A stretch of 64,000 bases of DNA from Sphingomonas sp. LR60 (GTDB lineage Bacteria; Pseudomonadota; Alphaproteobacteria; Sphingomonadales; Sphingomonadaceae): NCBI RefSeq assembly GCF_036855935.1, contig NZ_JASPFK010000001.1:2668501-2732500 (forward strand), in the 5' to 3' direction. Shown here piece after piece: positions 19,675 through 28,577 of this stretch. The position numbers and the translations under genes are program-made. The notes beneath the pieces are model-generated. The model was not told where the DNA came from. It was given only the letters and a program-made list of their open reading frames with translations, and searched no databases. Position 1 is the first letter of the stretch; the number at the start of each line of letters is the position of its first letter.

Positions 19675-20193
19675 CTATTGAGCGCTTGGCAGCTTCATAC
19701 CGAGCAAGATCAGGCGATCGCCTGTGATCCCGAACCAATGCGGCACCCCCGCCGGGATCAGGATCACATCACCCGCCCGAAGCGATCGAGACGTGCCGCC
19801 CTCGATCCGGTCACCGTCGACCAGCCCTACTTTGCGAGTGACCGGCGCGATCAACGTGCCGCCCGACAGAAGCGTCCCCGCGCCTTCCAGAACGATGGCA
19901 TATTCGGCTTCGGCCGGATGCACTGCCGGCCGCCCCGGCTTTTTCCACACCTCGATCGCCGCGACGCGTGAACCATCGCGGACAAGCGGACGCCAGGCGA
20001 AGCCCTGATCGGGCTTCATTTCCTCAAGCATCGTCGCAATCTGTGCGCGAACCGCGGCGTTGCTCGCGAAATTCGTGGAGGCGTCCGCATGATTTTCGCC
20101 ATTTGCCTGCGCTACGGCAGCCGTGGGGCCGATGGCCTCCGCTCCCGACGCGAACAGCAATGCCATCACGATTCTGCTGCCGATCATCCGCAT
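19675..20193 (-). CDS. Exported cupin-domain protein
   Basis: 172 residues from the ATG at 20193, with a long signal-like N-terminus (MRMIGSRIVMALLFASGAEA). The cupin core has PAVHPAEAEYAIVLEGAGTLLSGG and, later, LRAGDVILIPAGVPHWFGI, giving the two conserved motifs with metal-binding His/Glu/His. Such single cupins may bind a metal and a small ligand or act as dioxygenase or isomerase; no specific role is visible. It converges on the acylase and is divergent from the esterase over 143 bases. Confidence 0.82.
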   Translation of the reverse strand: MRMIGSRIVMALLFASGAEAIGPTAAVAQANGENHADASTNFASNAAVRAQIATMLEEMKPDQGFAWRPLVRDGSRVAAIEVWKKPGRPAVHPAEAEYAIVLEGAGTLLSGGTLIAPVTRKVGLVDGDRIEGGTSRSLRAGDVILIPAGVPHWFGITGDRLILLGMKLPSAQ

Positions 20194-20336
20194 CTGCGCC
20201 TCGCCTTTGTAGGCCAGCAAGTTTGCACCAGTGACGGGTCGGGACAATAGAAGTAATTGCATTTGCACGGTTTCTACGACCAATTTGCCACGTCGCCGCG
20301 GTAATGGCCCGGCTGGATCGTGGAGAGGAAAGACGT

Positions 20337-21275
20337 ATGCGAGCAGCCCTGATCGCGGCAGCCATCGCCGCTACCGGGTCAACCGTCGCCGGCGCCGCGC
20401 CGCCCCCTCCACAACCGATCGCAGCGCGTCCACCAACGCGGCTACAGGGTCCGTTCGAACTGCACTCGCGTATCTACCCCGGCACGGTGCGACGCTATTG
20501 GGTGTACGTACCCGCTGACTACGATCCCGCCCGACCGCCGAACCTGCTGGTGTTCCAAGATGGACAGCGCGCGGTGAACCCGGACGGCACGCTTCGTCTT
20601 CCGGCAAAGCTGGACGATCTGATCCGCGAACGCGCCATACCGTCCACGCTGGGCATCTTCGTGACGCCCGGCCATCGCGCCGCTCACTATCCAACCGACC
20701 TCGGCATGAACAATCCCGACCACCGCGTCGAAGAATATGACTCGCTTTCCGATGACTATGCGCGGGCGACGCTGGACGAAGTGCTACCGGCCGTCGCGAA
20801 ACGATGGCATTTCACGAGCGATCCGCGACGTCGCGCGATCGGCGGCACCTCCAGTGGTGCGATCGCCGCATGGACGGTCGCGTGGCGGCATCCCGATGCG
20901 TTCGGCAACGTCCTGAGTTTCATCGGAAGCTACACGTCCATCGGGCTCAAGCTCGCTCCGAACGGCAGGCCACTCGCTTACGGTGGCGACACCTACCCCG
21001 GCCTGATCCGCAAATCGCCGGTCAGGCCGCTGCGCGTCTTTCTTCAGGATGGTCGCAACGACCTCGACAATGAGCATGGCAATTGGTTTCTCGCCAACCA
21101 GCAGATGCTGAAAGCCTTCGACTGGGCAAATGCACAGGCCGCGGCGGAAGGAAGCGCGGGGGCTCGCTACGACATCAATCACGTGTGGACCGATGGCGCG
21201 CATTCAGACGTCGACGCGGGCACGCTGCTGCCGGATGCGCTCCGCTGGATCTGGCGCGATCAGGGAGTGCGGTAA
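20337..21275 (+). CDS. Exported esterase of the EsteraseD/feruloyl-esterase type
   Basis: 312 residues from the ATG at 20337, after a GGAGAGGAAAGACGT ribosome site. Signal peptide MRAALIAAAIAATGSTVAGA. Alpha/beta hydrolase of the putative-esterase family: YWVYVPADYDP, LLVFQDGQ, nucleophile GGTSSGAIAAW, acid in FLQDGRNDLDNEHG and histidine in WTDGAHSDVDAG. Relatives include ferric-enterobactin esterases and feruloyl esterases, acting in the periplasm or outside. The presence of the acid and histidine at the right spacing supports an active enzyme. Confidence 0.87.
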   Translation: MRAALIAAAIAATGSTVAGAAPPPPQPIAARPPTRLQGPFELHSRIYPGTVRRYWVYVPADYDPARPPNLLVFQDGQRAVNPDGTLRLPAKLDDLIRERAIPSTLGIFVTPGHRAAHYPTDLGMNNPDHRVEEYDSLSDDYARATLDEVLPAVAKRWHFTSDPRRRAIGGTSSGAIAAWTVAWRHPDAFGNVLSFIGSYTSIGLKLAPNGRPLAYGGDTYPGLIRKSPVRPLRVFLQDGRNDLDNEHGNWFLANQQMLKAFDWANAQAAAEGSAGARYDINHVWTDGAHSDVDAGTLLPDALRWIWRDQGVR

Positions 21276-21407
21276 TCAGGGCAGAAGCGGCGGCGCGGGA
21301 TCACGGCACGCTGGCATGCGGGTAAGTCAGGGATCGCCTTTCCCTTGAAAAAGCCAGAGTCGAGGCCATCTTACGCTCAACATCAACAACGGAAAGGAGG
21401 TGGTCGA

Positions 21408-21482
21408 ATGTCTCATTGTCATACGCCGGCATCGGCGAAGGGTGAGCGGATGATCGCTTCGGCGGGTCGTGTCCTCGCCTGA
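21408..21482 (+). CDS. Candidate 24-residue mini-gene with extreme Shine-Dalgarno
   Basis: AAAGGAGGTGGTCGA directly precedes an ATG encoding MSHCHTPASAKGERM followed by nine more residues and TGA. AAAGGAGGTG is nearly the full complement of the 16S rRNA 3' end, far stronger than any other site in the window. A terminator-like hairpin follows at 21512-21535. The peptide resembles nothing I know. The segment 21276-21556 might instead be a small RNA or a leader controlling the AlkB gene. Confidence 0.4.
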   Translation: MSHCHTPASAKGERMIASAGRVLA

Positions 21483-21511
21483 ACAACCGCCGGCTTCGGC
21501 CGACAATGGAA

Positions 21512-21535
21512 GGGCCGCTCCTCAAGGGGCGGCCC
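21512..21535 (+). terminator. Rho-independent terminator-like hairpin
   Basis: GGGCCGCTCC and GGGGCGGCCC form a 10-bp stem (one G-T pair) with a TCAA loop, followed by TTCGCTTT. It ends the mini-gene or small RNA unit and lies 22 bases before the AlkB-like start, so it could also attenuate that gene. Confidence 0.65.
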
Positions 21536-21556
21536 TTCGCTTTAAAGGCACGCCGA

Positions 21557-22138
21557 ATGCGTGATCTCTTCGATGCGCCGCTTCTTCCCGGTCTTGTAGC
21601 CGCGGACGATTTCGTCCCGGTGGCCGAGGAACGCGACCTTGCTGCCGCTATCGATACGCTCGATCTCCTGCCGTTCCGCTTCCAGGGCTGGGAAGGCAAA
21701 CGGCTGACGCACAGCTTCGGCATCCATTACGACTTCGACAAGGGCGCGCTTGCCGCGACCGAACCGATGCCCGACTGGCTCGCGCACGTTCGTGATCGCG
21801 CCGAGCGCTTTGCCGGCCTGCCGCCCGGCACCCTGCGACAGGCGCTGCTGATCCGGTACGATCCGGGCGCGGGGATCGGCTGGCATCGCGATCGGCCCCA
21901 CTTCGAACATGTGGTCGGGATCTCACTGGGCGCGGAGGCGGCGATGCGGTTTCGGCGTCGTACGGACAGCGGATTTCTGCGCCGCACGCTGCCGCTGCCC
22001 GCGCGCGGCATCTACCACCTTCATGGCGAGGCGCGGTACGATTGGGAGCACAGCATCGCGCCCATGGAGGAAACACGCTGGTCGATCACGCTGCGCAGTC
22101 TTTCCGAGCGCGGCCGAACGGCTATGGGGTTGCCATGA
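21557..22138 (+). CDS. AlkB-like 2OG-Fe(II) dioxygenase
   Basis: 193 residues from the ATG at 21557 (MRDLFDAPLLPGLVAADDF). It matches the AlkB homologue fold: FQGWEGKRLTHSFG, ALLIRYDPGAGIGWHRDRPHFE with the H-x-D iron ligands, YHLHGEARYDWEHSI with the distal histidine, and RWSITLRSL with the arginine binding 2-oxoglutarate. It probably repairs alkylated nucleic acid bases by oxidative demethylation in the cytosol. The stop overlaps the next gene's ATG (ATGA), which is a nuclease, supporting a DNA-repair operon. An upstream start at 21506 would run through the hairpin and is less likely. Confidence 0.9.
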   Translation: MRDLFDAPLLPGLVAADDFVPVAEERDLAAAIDTLDLLPFRFQGWEGKRLTHSFGIHYDFDKGALAATEPMPDWLAHVRDRAERFAGLPPGTLRQALLIRYDPGAGIGWHRDRPHFEHVVGISLGAEAAMRFRRRTDSGFLRRTLPLPARGIYHLHGEARYDWEHSIAPMEETRWSITLRSLSERGRTAMGLP

Positions 22139-23033
22139 CCCGATGGTTGCACAGTGCCAATGAGACGCCGACTTCGTCGTCATCGACGTCGAAACCGCGT
22201 GCTCGCGCGTCAGCAGCATCTGCCAGGTCGGCATCGTTGGATTTCGCAACGGGCGCGAGGTGTTCGCGTGGGAGACACTGCTCGATCCCTGCGACGAATT
22301 CCACCCGATGAACAGCCGCATCCACGGCATCGCCGAGCACCACGTCATCGGCCAGCCGACCTTCGCGCACGTCCATGCCGTGATCAACGGGCATCTGTCC
22401 GGCGCGATCACGGTGGCGCATTCGATGTTCGACAAGGGCGCGCTCGCGGCGGCGTGCCGTATGCACGCTTGTGCCGAGATCGAGACGATGTGGCTCGACA
22501 GCGTTCGCGTTGCGAAACGGGCTCCCAATCACAAGCTCGGCGGCCTCGCGCGCTTTCTGGGCGTCGAGCATCGCCATCATGACGCGCTGAGCGATGCGCG
22601 CGCCGCGGGATGGGTGATCGTGCGGGCGATCGAGCATACGGGCCTGTCGCTCGACGACTGGATGGCGCCCACCCGACCACCCGGTCCGGCCCCACGAGCC
22701 GCGGCCTCTGGTCCACTCTCCGGCGAGCGTGTCGTCATCGTCGGTGAGCCGCGCGACGGCCCATTGGCGCACGCCGTCGCGGCGGCGGGCGGCGTTGTCC
22801 GAAGCTCGGTCGGCAGCACGACCACATTGGTGGTGATCGGCGGCGATCCGCGGTTCGAGACATGGCTGCGGACCGATCCGCAGGTGCGGAAGGCCGAACA
22901 AGCGATCGGCGCAGGACAGCGACTCACCATCGTCACCGCCCGCTCGCTTGATCTTATGGCGTTCGCTTTGCCGCGCTCACCGAAAATTGCGCCTGCTCCG
23001 CCGGGCATTAAGCCGCCATGCCACGCAAGCTGA
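22135..23033 (+). pseudogene. DEDDh 3'-5' exonuclease with BRCT-like C-terminus, frameshifted near start
   Basis: The ATG at 22135 overlaps the AlkB stop and reads MTRWLHSANE. The conserved frame begins at 22164 with DADFVVIDVETACSRVSSICQVG and has no start codon of its own after an in-frame TGA. One extra base near 22164 joins them. Exonuclease motifs are DVET (Exo I), VAHSMFDKGAL (Exo II) and HRHHDALSDARAAG (Exo IIIe), as in DNA polymerase III epsilon proofreaders. The C-terminal part GERVVIVGEPRDGPLAHAVAAAGG through TTTLVVIGGDPR looks like a BRCT domain. The restored length is about 300 residues. It overlaps the next gene by 16 bases. Confidence 0.8.
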
Positions 23034-23569
23034 AGGTCTTCCGCACGCCGATCGGGTTCCACGACGCTTATGTGGCGGCATCCAGCCGGAAGGCGGCGTT
23101 GCAGGCATGGGGTGCGGACGTCGATCTGTTCGCGCGCGGCGCGGCTGAAGAGGTCAGCGACCCGGACTTGATGAAAGAGCCGCTTTCCAGACCGGGCGAG
23201 GTCATGCGCAAGATTCGCGGGACGAGGGAGGAGCATCTGGCCGCGCTGCCCGACACCCCCAAGCGCACGAGCAAGAAGTCGGCCGATACCGCCAGCATGG
23301 CACCTGCCAGGACCAAGGCGGCACCCACAAAGAAGACGAAGCCGCGACCGTCCCGAGCGCGGCTGGATGCGGCGGAACAGGCGATCGACGAAGCCGACCA
23401 ACGATATGAAGCGGCCCGCCGCGACCTTGCGGATCGGGAGGCGGCGCTGCGGGCGGAACGCCAGGCACTGGATGCGGATCACGACCGGGAGCGCCAGCAT
23501 CTCGATAAGGCGCGGGCAGATGAGGACGGTCGCTACAAACGTGCTGTGAAGAGTTGGCGCGAAGGCTGA
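23018..23569 (+). CDS. Charged coiled-coil protein of unknown function
   Basis: 183 residues, starting MPRKLKVFRTPIGFHDAYVA. Residues 1-70 form a small globular part (SSRKAALQAWGADVDLFARGAAEEV) common in sphingomonads without a known role. About 80-115 is Lys/Ala/Pro-rich and flexible, and 118-175 is a continuous coiled coil rich in Ala, Arg, Glu and Asp. It may bind nucleic acid or protein partners; this is inference from composition. It overlaps the exonuclease frame by 16 bases, so AlkB, exonuclease and this gene form one operon. Confidence 0.75.
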   Translation: MPRKLKVFRTPIGFHDAYVAASSRKAALQAWGADVDLFARGAAEEVSDPDLMKEPLSRPGEVMRKIRGTREEHLAALPDTPKRTSKKSADTASMAPARTKAAPTKKTKPRPSRARLDAAEQAIDEADQRYEAARRDLADREAALRAERQALDADHDRERQHLDKARADEDGRYKRAVKSWREG

Positions 23570-23603
23570 CTGCGCCGCTCCTCTCCCTTACGAAACGACA
23601 CCT

Positions 23604-24020
23604 ATGCTGGCGCGTTTGTTGCCCATGACCATGCCAATCCTTCTTTCCGTGCTTTCCTTGGCGGCCGCGACCCCGACGAGCCTTTCGGCATTGCAGTGGG
23701 AGAAGCGGGTCCTGCTCATTTCGGCACCCGCCGAGCAGGATCGCTGGCTTCACGAGCAGCGTCTCATCATGACGCGCTGGAAGGCAGCGGCCGAGGATCG
23801 CGACCTCCAGGTGATCGAGATCATCGGCGAGAAAGTAACCGGCGTCAGCGATGCCCCCGCCATGCTGCGCAAGCGCTTCAACTTGCCGAGCGACCGCTTC
23901 TCGGTGGTCCTGATCGGCAAGGATGGCGGACTCAAGATGCGCCAGACGCGTCCCATCGCTGCGGCGCTTCTCGAGGAGACAATCGACGCGATGCCGATGC
24001 GCCGGCAAGAAAAGCGCTAG
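23604..24020 (+). CDS. DUF4174 domain protein, exported
   Basis: 138 residues. Signal peptide MLARLLPMTMPILLSVLSLAAA. The mature part follows DUF4174: SALQWEKRVLLISAPAEQD, then LIMTRWKAAAEDRDLQVIEIIGE, LRKRFNLPSDRFSVVLIGKDGGLKMR. The family has a thioredoxin-like arrangement without the CxxC pair and an unknown periplasmic role. Convergent with the hydroxypyruvate isomerase gene 12 bases away. An ATG three or more codons in (23625) is another possible start. Confidence 0.82.
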   Translation: MLARLLPMTMPILLSVLSLAAATPTSLSALQWEKRVLLISAPAEQDRWLHEQRLIMTRWKAAAEDRDLQVIEIIGEKVTGVSDAPAMLRKRFNLPSDRFSVVLIGKDGGLKMRQTRPIAAALLEETIDAMPMRRQEKR

Positions 24021-24032
24021 TCGCGGCCTTGA

Positions 24033-24836
24033 CTATCCCGTTGGGAGCGAAGGACCACCGAGATAGGGTGCCGCCCACTGCAATCCCTCGCGGGTGTCAC
24101 CCGCCGGCGCATATTCGCAGCCAATCCAGCCCTCATAGTTCATCGACGCAATTCGGTCGAACAGCCACGGGAAGTTCAGCTCACCGGTGCCCGGCTCGTG
24201 GCGGCCGGGATTATCGGCGATCTGGATATGCCCGATCTGCGGCAGCAGCCGTTCGATCGTTCGTGCAACGTCGCCTTCCATGATCTGCATGTGGTAGACG
24301 TCATACAACAACCGCACGTTGTCGCGCCGGACGGCGTCGATCACGTCAAGCACCGCATCGGTACGATCATAGAAATAGCCCGGCATGTCGATGCGGGTAT
24401 TGATCGGCTCCAGCACAAGCATCACGCCGTCCGACGCCACTCGATCCGCCGCCAACCGAATGTTGACGATCAGCGTGTCGGACCATTGCGCCCGATCGGC
24501 ATCCTTGGGGATCTTACCCGCCATCAGGTGTAGCGTCCGACACCCTGTCGCGCGCGCATACGTCAGCGCGAGATCGACACTCTGCGCAAACTCCGCTGTC
24601 CGCGCCGGATCGGCGGCAAAGCCACGCTCGCCCGCTGCCCAATCGCCCGGCGGTAGATTGAACAAGGCGACGGTCAGGCCATGCCGCCGTGTCGCTTCGG
24701 CTATCGCTTCGGGCGGATCGGCATAGGGCGAGACGAATTCCACCGCCTCGAAGCCGGCTTCCGCCGCAGCGGCAAAGCGGTCGAGGAAGGGCAGTTCGGT
24801 GAACAGCATCGTCAAATTGGCGGCCAGTCGCGTCAT
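24033..24836 (-). CDS. hyi: Hydroxypyruvate isomerase
   Basis: 267 residues of the xylose-isomerase-like TIM-barrel family, in the Hyi/OtnI group. Signatures: LAANLTMLFTELPFLDRFAAA, GFEAVEFVSPY, VLEPINTRIDMPGYF (metal-binding Glu), LLYDVYHMQIMEGD (Asp, His), HIQIADNPGRHEPGTGELN and WIGCEYAPAGDT. It interconverts hydroxypyruvate and tartronate semialdehyde. Downstream steps are encoded next to it: the reductase at 34197 and the glycerate kinase directly before. The start overlaps the kinase stop (ATGA). It is the third and last gene of a leftward operon starting at 28343. Confidence 0.93.
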   Translation of the reverse strand: MTRLAANLTMLFTELPFLDRFAAAAEAGFEAVEFVSPYADPPEAIAEATRRHGLTVALFNLPPGDWAAGERGFAADPARTAEFAQSVDLALTYARATGCRTLHLMAGKIPKDADRAQWSDTLIVNIRLAADRVASDGVMLVLEPINTRIDMPGYFYDRTDAVLDVIDAVRRDNVRLLYDVYHMQIMEGDVARTIERLLPQIGHIQIADNPGRHEPGTGELNFPWLFDRIASMNYEGWIGCEYAPAGDTREGLQWAAPYLGGPSLPTG

Positions 24837-26124
24837 GCGTGCATCTCCTGCGGCAGCACCAGCACTGCCCTGAAATCATTGACGTTGGTCCGCGTCGGCC
24901 CGGTCAGCAGCAGATCATCGAGCGTGTCGAACAGCGTGGCGCTGTCATGCGCGGCGAGAAAGGCATGGGCATCCAAAGCCGCCATCGCTGCACGGGCGAT
25001 CGTGTCCGGCGCGATCAATGCTCCGGCAGCGCGGCTCGCACCATCCTCACCGTCGGTGTCCGCGGCGAGCGCCCAGATACCGGCTTGGCCACCCAGCGCA
25101 CAGGCCAGCGATAGCGCGAACTCGGTGTTGCGGCCGCCACGCCCGCAGGCGCTTCCCGCGAGCGTTACCGTGGTCTCGCCGCCGGACAGGAACACCGTCG
25201 GCACCGCGACGCCTGCCAGCGCCAATCGCGCCATCTCGGCACCGAGCGCATGGCTTTCGCCTTCCAGATCGTCGCCCAGCATGACGGGCGACAAGCCCAT
25301 GGACCGGGCCGCGCCAGCGGCGGCGGTCAGCGCGGCGGCGGGGGTGCCGATCAGCCGGAAGTCGGCCTTCGCGACCGTGGGCGAAGACGCGACCGGCGCG
25401 AGCAGCCGTTCCGCTACCGCCGACGGCAATTGATGCCCAAACAGCCCGACCACATGGCTGAGATCAGCATCGGCGGTCGGGTCCGGTACCGATGGCCCCG
25501 AAGCGATCGCCGCGACATCGTCGCCGGGGATATCGCTGATCCCCAGCGTCACCACGCGCGCTGGCTGCGCGGCGGTGAGCAGCTTGCCCCCTTGATCGCC
25601 GACAAGCGCCGCCGCACCATGTTCATCGTTCGGATATCCAGCCCCGAGGCGAGCAGCAGGCGGCTCACCTCCTGCTTTTCCGCCAGCGTGATGCCCGAGG
25701 CGGGCAAGGCCATCACCGACGATCCGCCGCCGGAGATCAGCACCAGCACCAGATCGTCGGGGGACAAGGCGCCGACCATCGTCAGGATATCCCGCGCCGC
25801 CGTTTCGCTGGCGGCGTCAGGCACGGGATGCGCCGCCTCGCGCACCATGATCCGCCCGGCCGGCGCGCCATAGCCATAAGGCACGACCACCAGCCCGCTC
25901 AGCGCGACATCGGGCCACGCCGCATCGACTGCCGCCGCCATTGCCGCCGCGGCCTTGCCCGCCCCGACCACCACGCAGCGCCCGACGGGTCGTTCGGGCA
26001 GATATTGCGCCAGCATATGCGTCGGATCGGCGCTTGCCACTGCCACGTCGAACAGGTGGCGCAACGCAGCGCGGGCCTCGCGATCGGTCCACGCCGATGC
26101 GATCAGATTGGGGGCGGCGCTCAT
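24833..26124 (-). pseudogene. Glycerate 2-kinase (MOFRL/GckA type), frameshifted
   Basis: Restored length is about 430 residues. The N-terminal domain has CVVVGAGKAAAAMAAAVDAAW, VLVLISGGGSSVMALPA and LDIRTMNMVRRRLSAIKG; the C-terminal MOFRL domain has VFLSGGETTVTLAG, GRGGRNTEFALSLA and ALAADTDGEDGASRAAGA. These bind ATP and glycerate. The frame breaks in a run of five C at 25587-25591: one more C gives IKGGKLLTAAQPARVVTLGISD, the family sequence. It makes 2-phosphoglycerate from glycerate, feeding glycolysis. Overlaps by four bases with the genes on both sides. Two separate proteins are unlikely because the break falls inside the kinase fold. Confidence 0.9.
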
Positions 26125-28343
26125 GCCAGATCAACCGCCACGACTTCGTGCAGCTTCACCTGCGGCACCTCGACGATCAACCGGTCACCGTCACGCCGAT
26201 AGACGGCGTCGCGTTCGGCCTCCAGCAAGCGGACTGTGGCGGGGTTGGCACCCGCCGGCAGTTGCAAGCTCACCTGATAGGGTCCCGCCGGAATCACCTC
26301 GCGCATATAGCCGCGCATCGCCATCGGATTGGTCAGATTGACGAGATGCGCCGCGATCGAATTGCGCTGCCGCCAATAAGCGACGTCGAGCAGGCCAGGA
26401 CCGGTGACCGTCATAGGCTCCTGCGCGTTCCCTGCCCAGGCCACTGCGTTGCGCAGCACCGTCAGATGGTCCCCGGTCGAATTCTCCCAGAAGGTCCGAT
26501 CGAGATCGAAGGGGAAATATACCACCCGCCCTTTCCCGAAAGTACGCGCGAAGACCATCGGCACGTCGGTGCTGCGCGTCGCGGTATAGACCTTCTCCAT
26601 CGGCAGATCGGGGTAACTCGGCACCGCCGTGAAGGCGGCACGCATCCGCGCGTCATGCGGGCGGACATGCACCAGCTTCGTGCCCGCCATGATCCGCGGC
26701 GTGTCGTCCAGCCCGACGGTCAGCGGATGCGGGCCGCGCACCGACAAATAGCTGTTCGCCACCCGCTGGTCGACGCGCCCGGCGTAATCGCAGCCGAACA
26801 GGTCCGCGAGCCCGAAGTTCGCGCGCCGGTTGCCCCATTCGTCGCACAGGGCCGTCTCGTGGGTGGCCACGATCGCGCCGCCGCGCCGGACATAGCCGCG
26901 CAACGCCGCGCATTGTGCGTCGGACAATGCGGCGATGTTCGGCAGCACGATCACGCGGTAGCGATCGATCGCCGCGGGCTCGAGCAACCGTTCGTCGACG
27001 AAGGCGAACGGCACGCGCGCCTCGACCAAAGCCTGATAGAAACCGTTGGTCGCATCGTCCGAGCCGCCGCGCAGCGACTGCGCGTCCTGCGGCCCGCCTG
27101 CGCCAGTATCTCGCGGCACTTCAGGCACGTAATAGGTGTTCGTTTGCGCGGAATGGAGCATCGCCACGCGCGAGAGATTGTCGGTGTTGCGGAAATACTT
27201 CTCGTGCCGGGCGTGCCACGCGTAGGAATCCTCCACAGCGGGCACCCAGCGTTTGTCGAACACCTCCGCCTTGAACTTGGTCATCCACGGGCGAAAACCG
27301 TGCGCCAGACCGTCGTGCAGATAGGCGCGGATCTCAGTCGGCGCCTGTACGGAATCCATGAAACGATAGGGGGTTGCGGTCTCCCCGACCGCGAAGATGC
27401 CGCTCACCGGGCGATCCGGCATCAGGCAAGCTGTTTCCTTCGCGCTGCGGCCGTTCAGCCATGCGGGTGCGTTGCCGCTGCGCGCTTGCCGGTCTGCAAA
27501 CAGCGCGCGTGCGGTGCGGCGCAGCCGGCGCGGGTCGAGCCGCCCCCAGGTGCCGGGCGTGAAGAACGCCTGCGGGTTCACGCCGGTGACAGTACGCGCC
27601 CATAAATCGAGCTGTTCGTAGCGCATCTCGTCGTCCCAGACGAGGTAAGCACGGACTGCGGGATCACCGACATCCTTCAGCGTTGCAGGAATTGCCTTGC
27701 CGCTCGCCTTGTTGAACTTGGTGCGGCACACGTCGCAGTGGCAAATCCCCGCACTCCCAGCCCAGCGGTTGCCGAAGATGCCGTCTACTGGGTAGCGGGA
27801 GACGATTTCGCGGAGCACTTGCGGCATCCAGTCGAACGTCACGGGGCCATTCGGGCACGTCAGGTACAGTTCGGGATCGGCCGGGTGACGCTTTGGTTGG
27901 CCGGCGGCGTCGCGGGCGGCCCATTCGGGGTGCGCCGCGAGCGCATCGGTGCGCATCGCGTGAGGATCGACACGCGCCAATACACGGATATCCATGGCTT
28001 TGCAGGCGTGGACCAGCTCGCCGAACATGTCGCCGTCGCCCAAAAAGGGGCTGCGATAGTGGAACGGGACCTGCGTCGGGTAGAAGGCGGTGACGCCACC
28101 GGCGCTAAGACATACCCCTTGTGTGCGGGTGCGTTGCAGGAAATCGAGCCAGAATTGCTTGTCGTAGCGGCCCGGGTCGTCCTCGGTAGCGCAGATCTGC
28201 ACCCAGCGCATCGGGCCCCATTCCCAGCCGCTGCCCGGTGCCTGGGCGCGCGCCGCGCCGCCGGGGAGCGCCGCCGCCGTTCCCAGCATCGCCGCCGCCC
28301 CGATCACGCTGCGGCGGTCGATCCCCGCGTCGTTGCCGATCAT
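26121..28343 (-). CDS. Tat-exported glycosidase-like protein (GHL6 type with beta-galactosidase trimerisation-like domain)
   Basis: 740 residues. DRRSVIGAAAMLGTAAAL is a twin-arginine signal. The catalytic-like TIM barrel begins PMRWVQICATEDDPGRYD and shows the hypothetical glycosyl hydrolase 6 pattern: GGVTAFYPTQVPFHYRSPFL, MDIRVLARVDPHA, YPVDGIFGNRWAG and CHCDVCRTKF. From about residue 455 a flavodoxin-like domain (RVIVLPNIAALSDAQCAALRGYV, GGAIVATHETALCDEWG) resembles the beta-galactosidase trimerisation domain; a beta domain ends the chain. Substrate and activity are unproven. First gene of the operon with the kinase and isomerase; a 21-bp operator-like site lies 36 bases upstream. It is paralogous to the protein at 32059. 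Confidence 0.82.
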   Translation of the reverse strand: MIGNDAGIDRRSVIGAAAMLGTAAALPGGAARAQAPGSGWEWGPMRWVQICATEDDPGRYDKQFWLDFLQRTRTQGVCLSAGGVTAFYPTQVPFHYRSPFLGDGDMFGELVHACKAMDIRVLARVDPHAMRTDALAAHPEWAARDAAGQPKRHPADPELYLTCPNGPVTFDWMPQVLREIVSRYPVDGIFGNRWAGSAGICHCDVCRTKFNKASGKAIPATLKDVGDPAVRAYLVWDDEMRYEQLDLWARTVTGVNPQAFFTPGTWGRLDPRRLRRTARALFADRQARSGNAPAWLNGRSAKETACLMPDRPVSGIFAVGETATPYRFMDSVQAPTEIRAYLHDGLAHGFRPWMTKFKAEVFDKRWVPAVEDSYAWHARHEKYFRNTDNLSRVAMLHSAQTNTYYVPEVPRDTGAGGPQDAQSLRGGSDDATNGFYQALVEARVPFAFVDERLLEPAAIDRYRVIVLPNIAALSDAQCAALRGYVRRGGAIVATHETALCDEWGNRRANFGLADLFGCDYAGRVDQRVANSYLSVRGPHPLTVGLDDTPRIMAGTKLVHVRPHDARMRAAFTAVPSYPDLPMEKVYTATRSTDVPMVFARTFGKGRVVYFPFDLDRTFWENSTGDHLTVLRNAVAWAGNAQEPMTVTGPGLLDVAYWRQRNSIAAHLVNLTNPMAMRGYMREVIPAGPYQVSLQLPAGANPATVRLLEAERDAVYRRDGDRLIVEVPQVKLHEVVAVDLA

Positions 28344-28378
28344 GCCACCCTACTCCCCGGCGATCATCCGCCCGGCAT

Positions 28379-28399
28379 CTGGCTAATCTTTTTTACCAC
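28379..28399 (-). promoter_or_regulatory. Operator-like 21-bp site C for the glycosidase-kinase-isomerase operon
   Basis: CTGGCTAA...TTACCAC has the TGG-N13-CCA core, TA after the first TGG-N, and TT two bases before CCA. All of these are shared with the sites at 28494 and 37966. It is 36-56 bases upstream of the 28343 start. Proposed target of the FadR-type regulator at 31200; inferred. Confidence 0.5.
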
Positions 28400-28493
28400 C
28401 TAACGCAACAACGTATTGCTGCGACACGGCGCGTGCGCCGTCACCAAGAGTGAATCTCGATCGATCCTACTCAAAATCGCCCGCTCAGCAAAT

Positions 28494-28514
28494 TTGGATA
28501 GTTTTACTTGCCAA
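28494..28514 (+). promoter_or_regulatory. Operator-like 21-bp site A for the permease operon
   Basis: TTGGATAG...CCAA spaced by 13 bases. It shares TTGGATAG, TT and CCAA at identical positions with the site before the TonB receptor at 37966. It lies 64-84 bases upstream of the permease ATG. The rest of 28344-28577 is a divergent promoter region with AT-rich stretches and no gene. Confidence 0.55.
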
Positions 28515-28577
28515 CAAGAACGATGGTCAGCTAGCCATGGCGCAGACGCCCGCAGGGTGCAGCGCGAGAGGAATGGT

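Noticed and set aside
24833..26124. Two separate small proteins instead of one glycerate kinase
   Set aside because: The break lies inside the conserved IKGGKLL segment of the fold and is repaired by one base in a C run. Two natural subunits split there would not fold.
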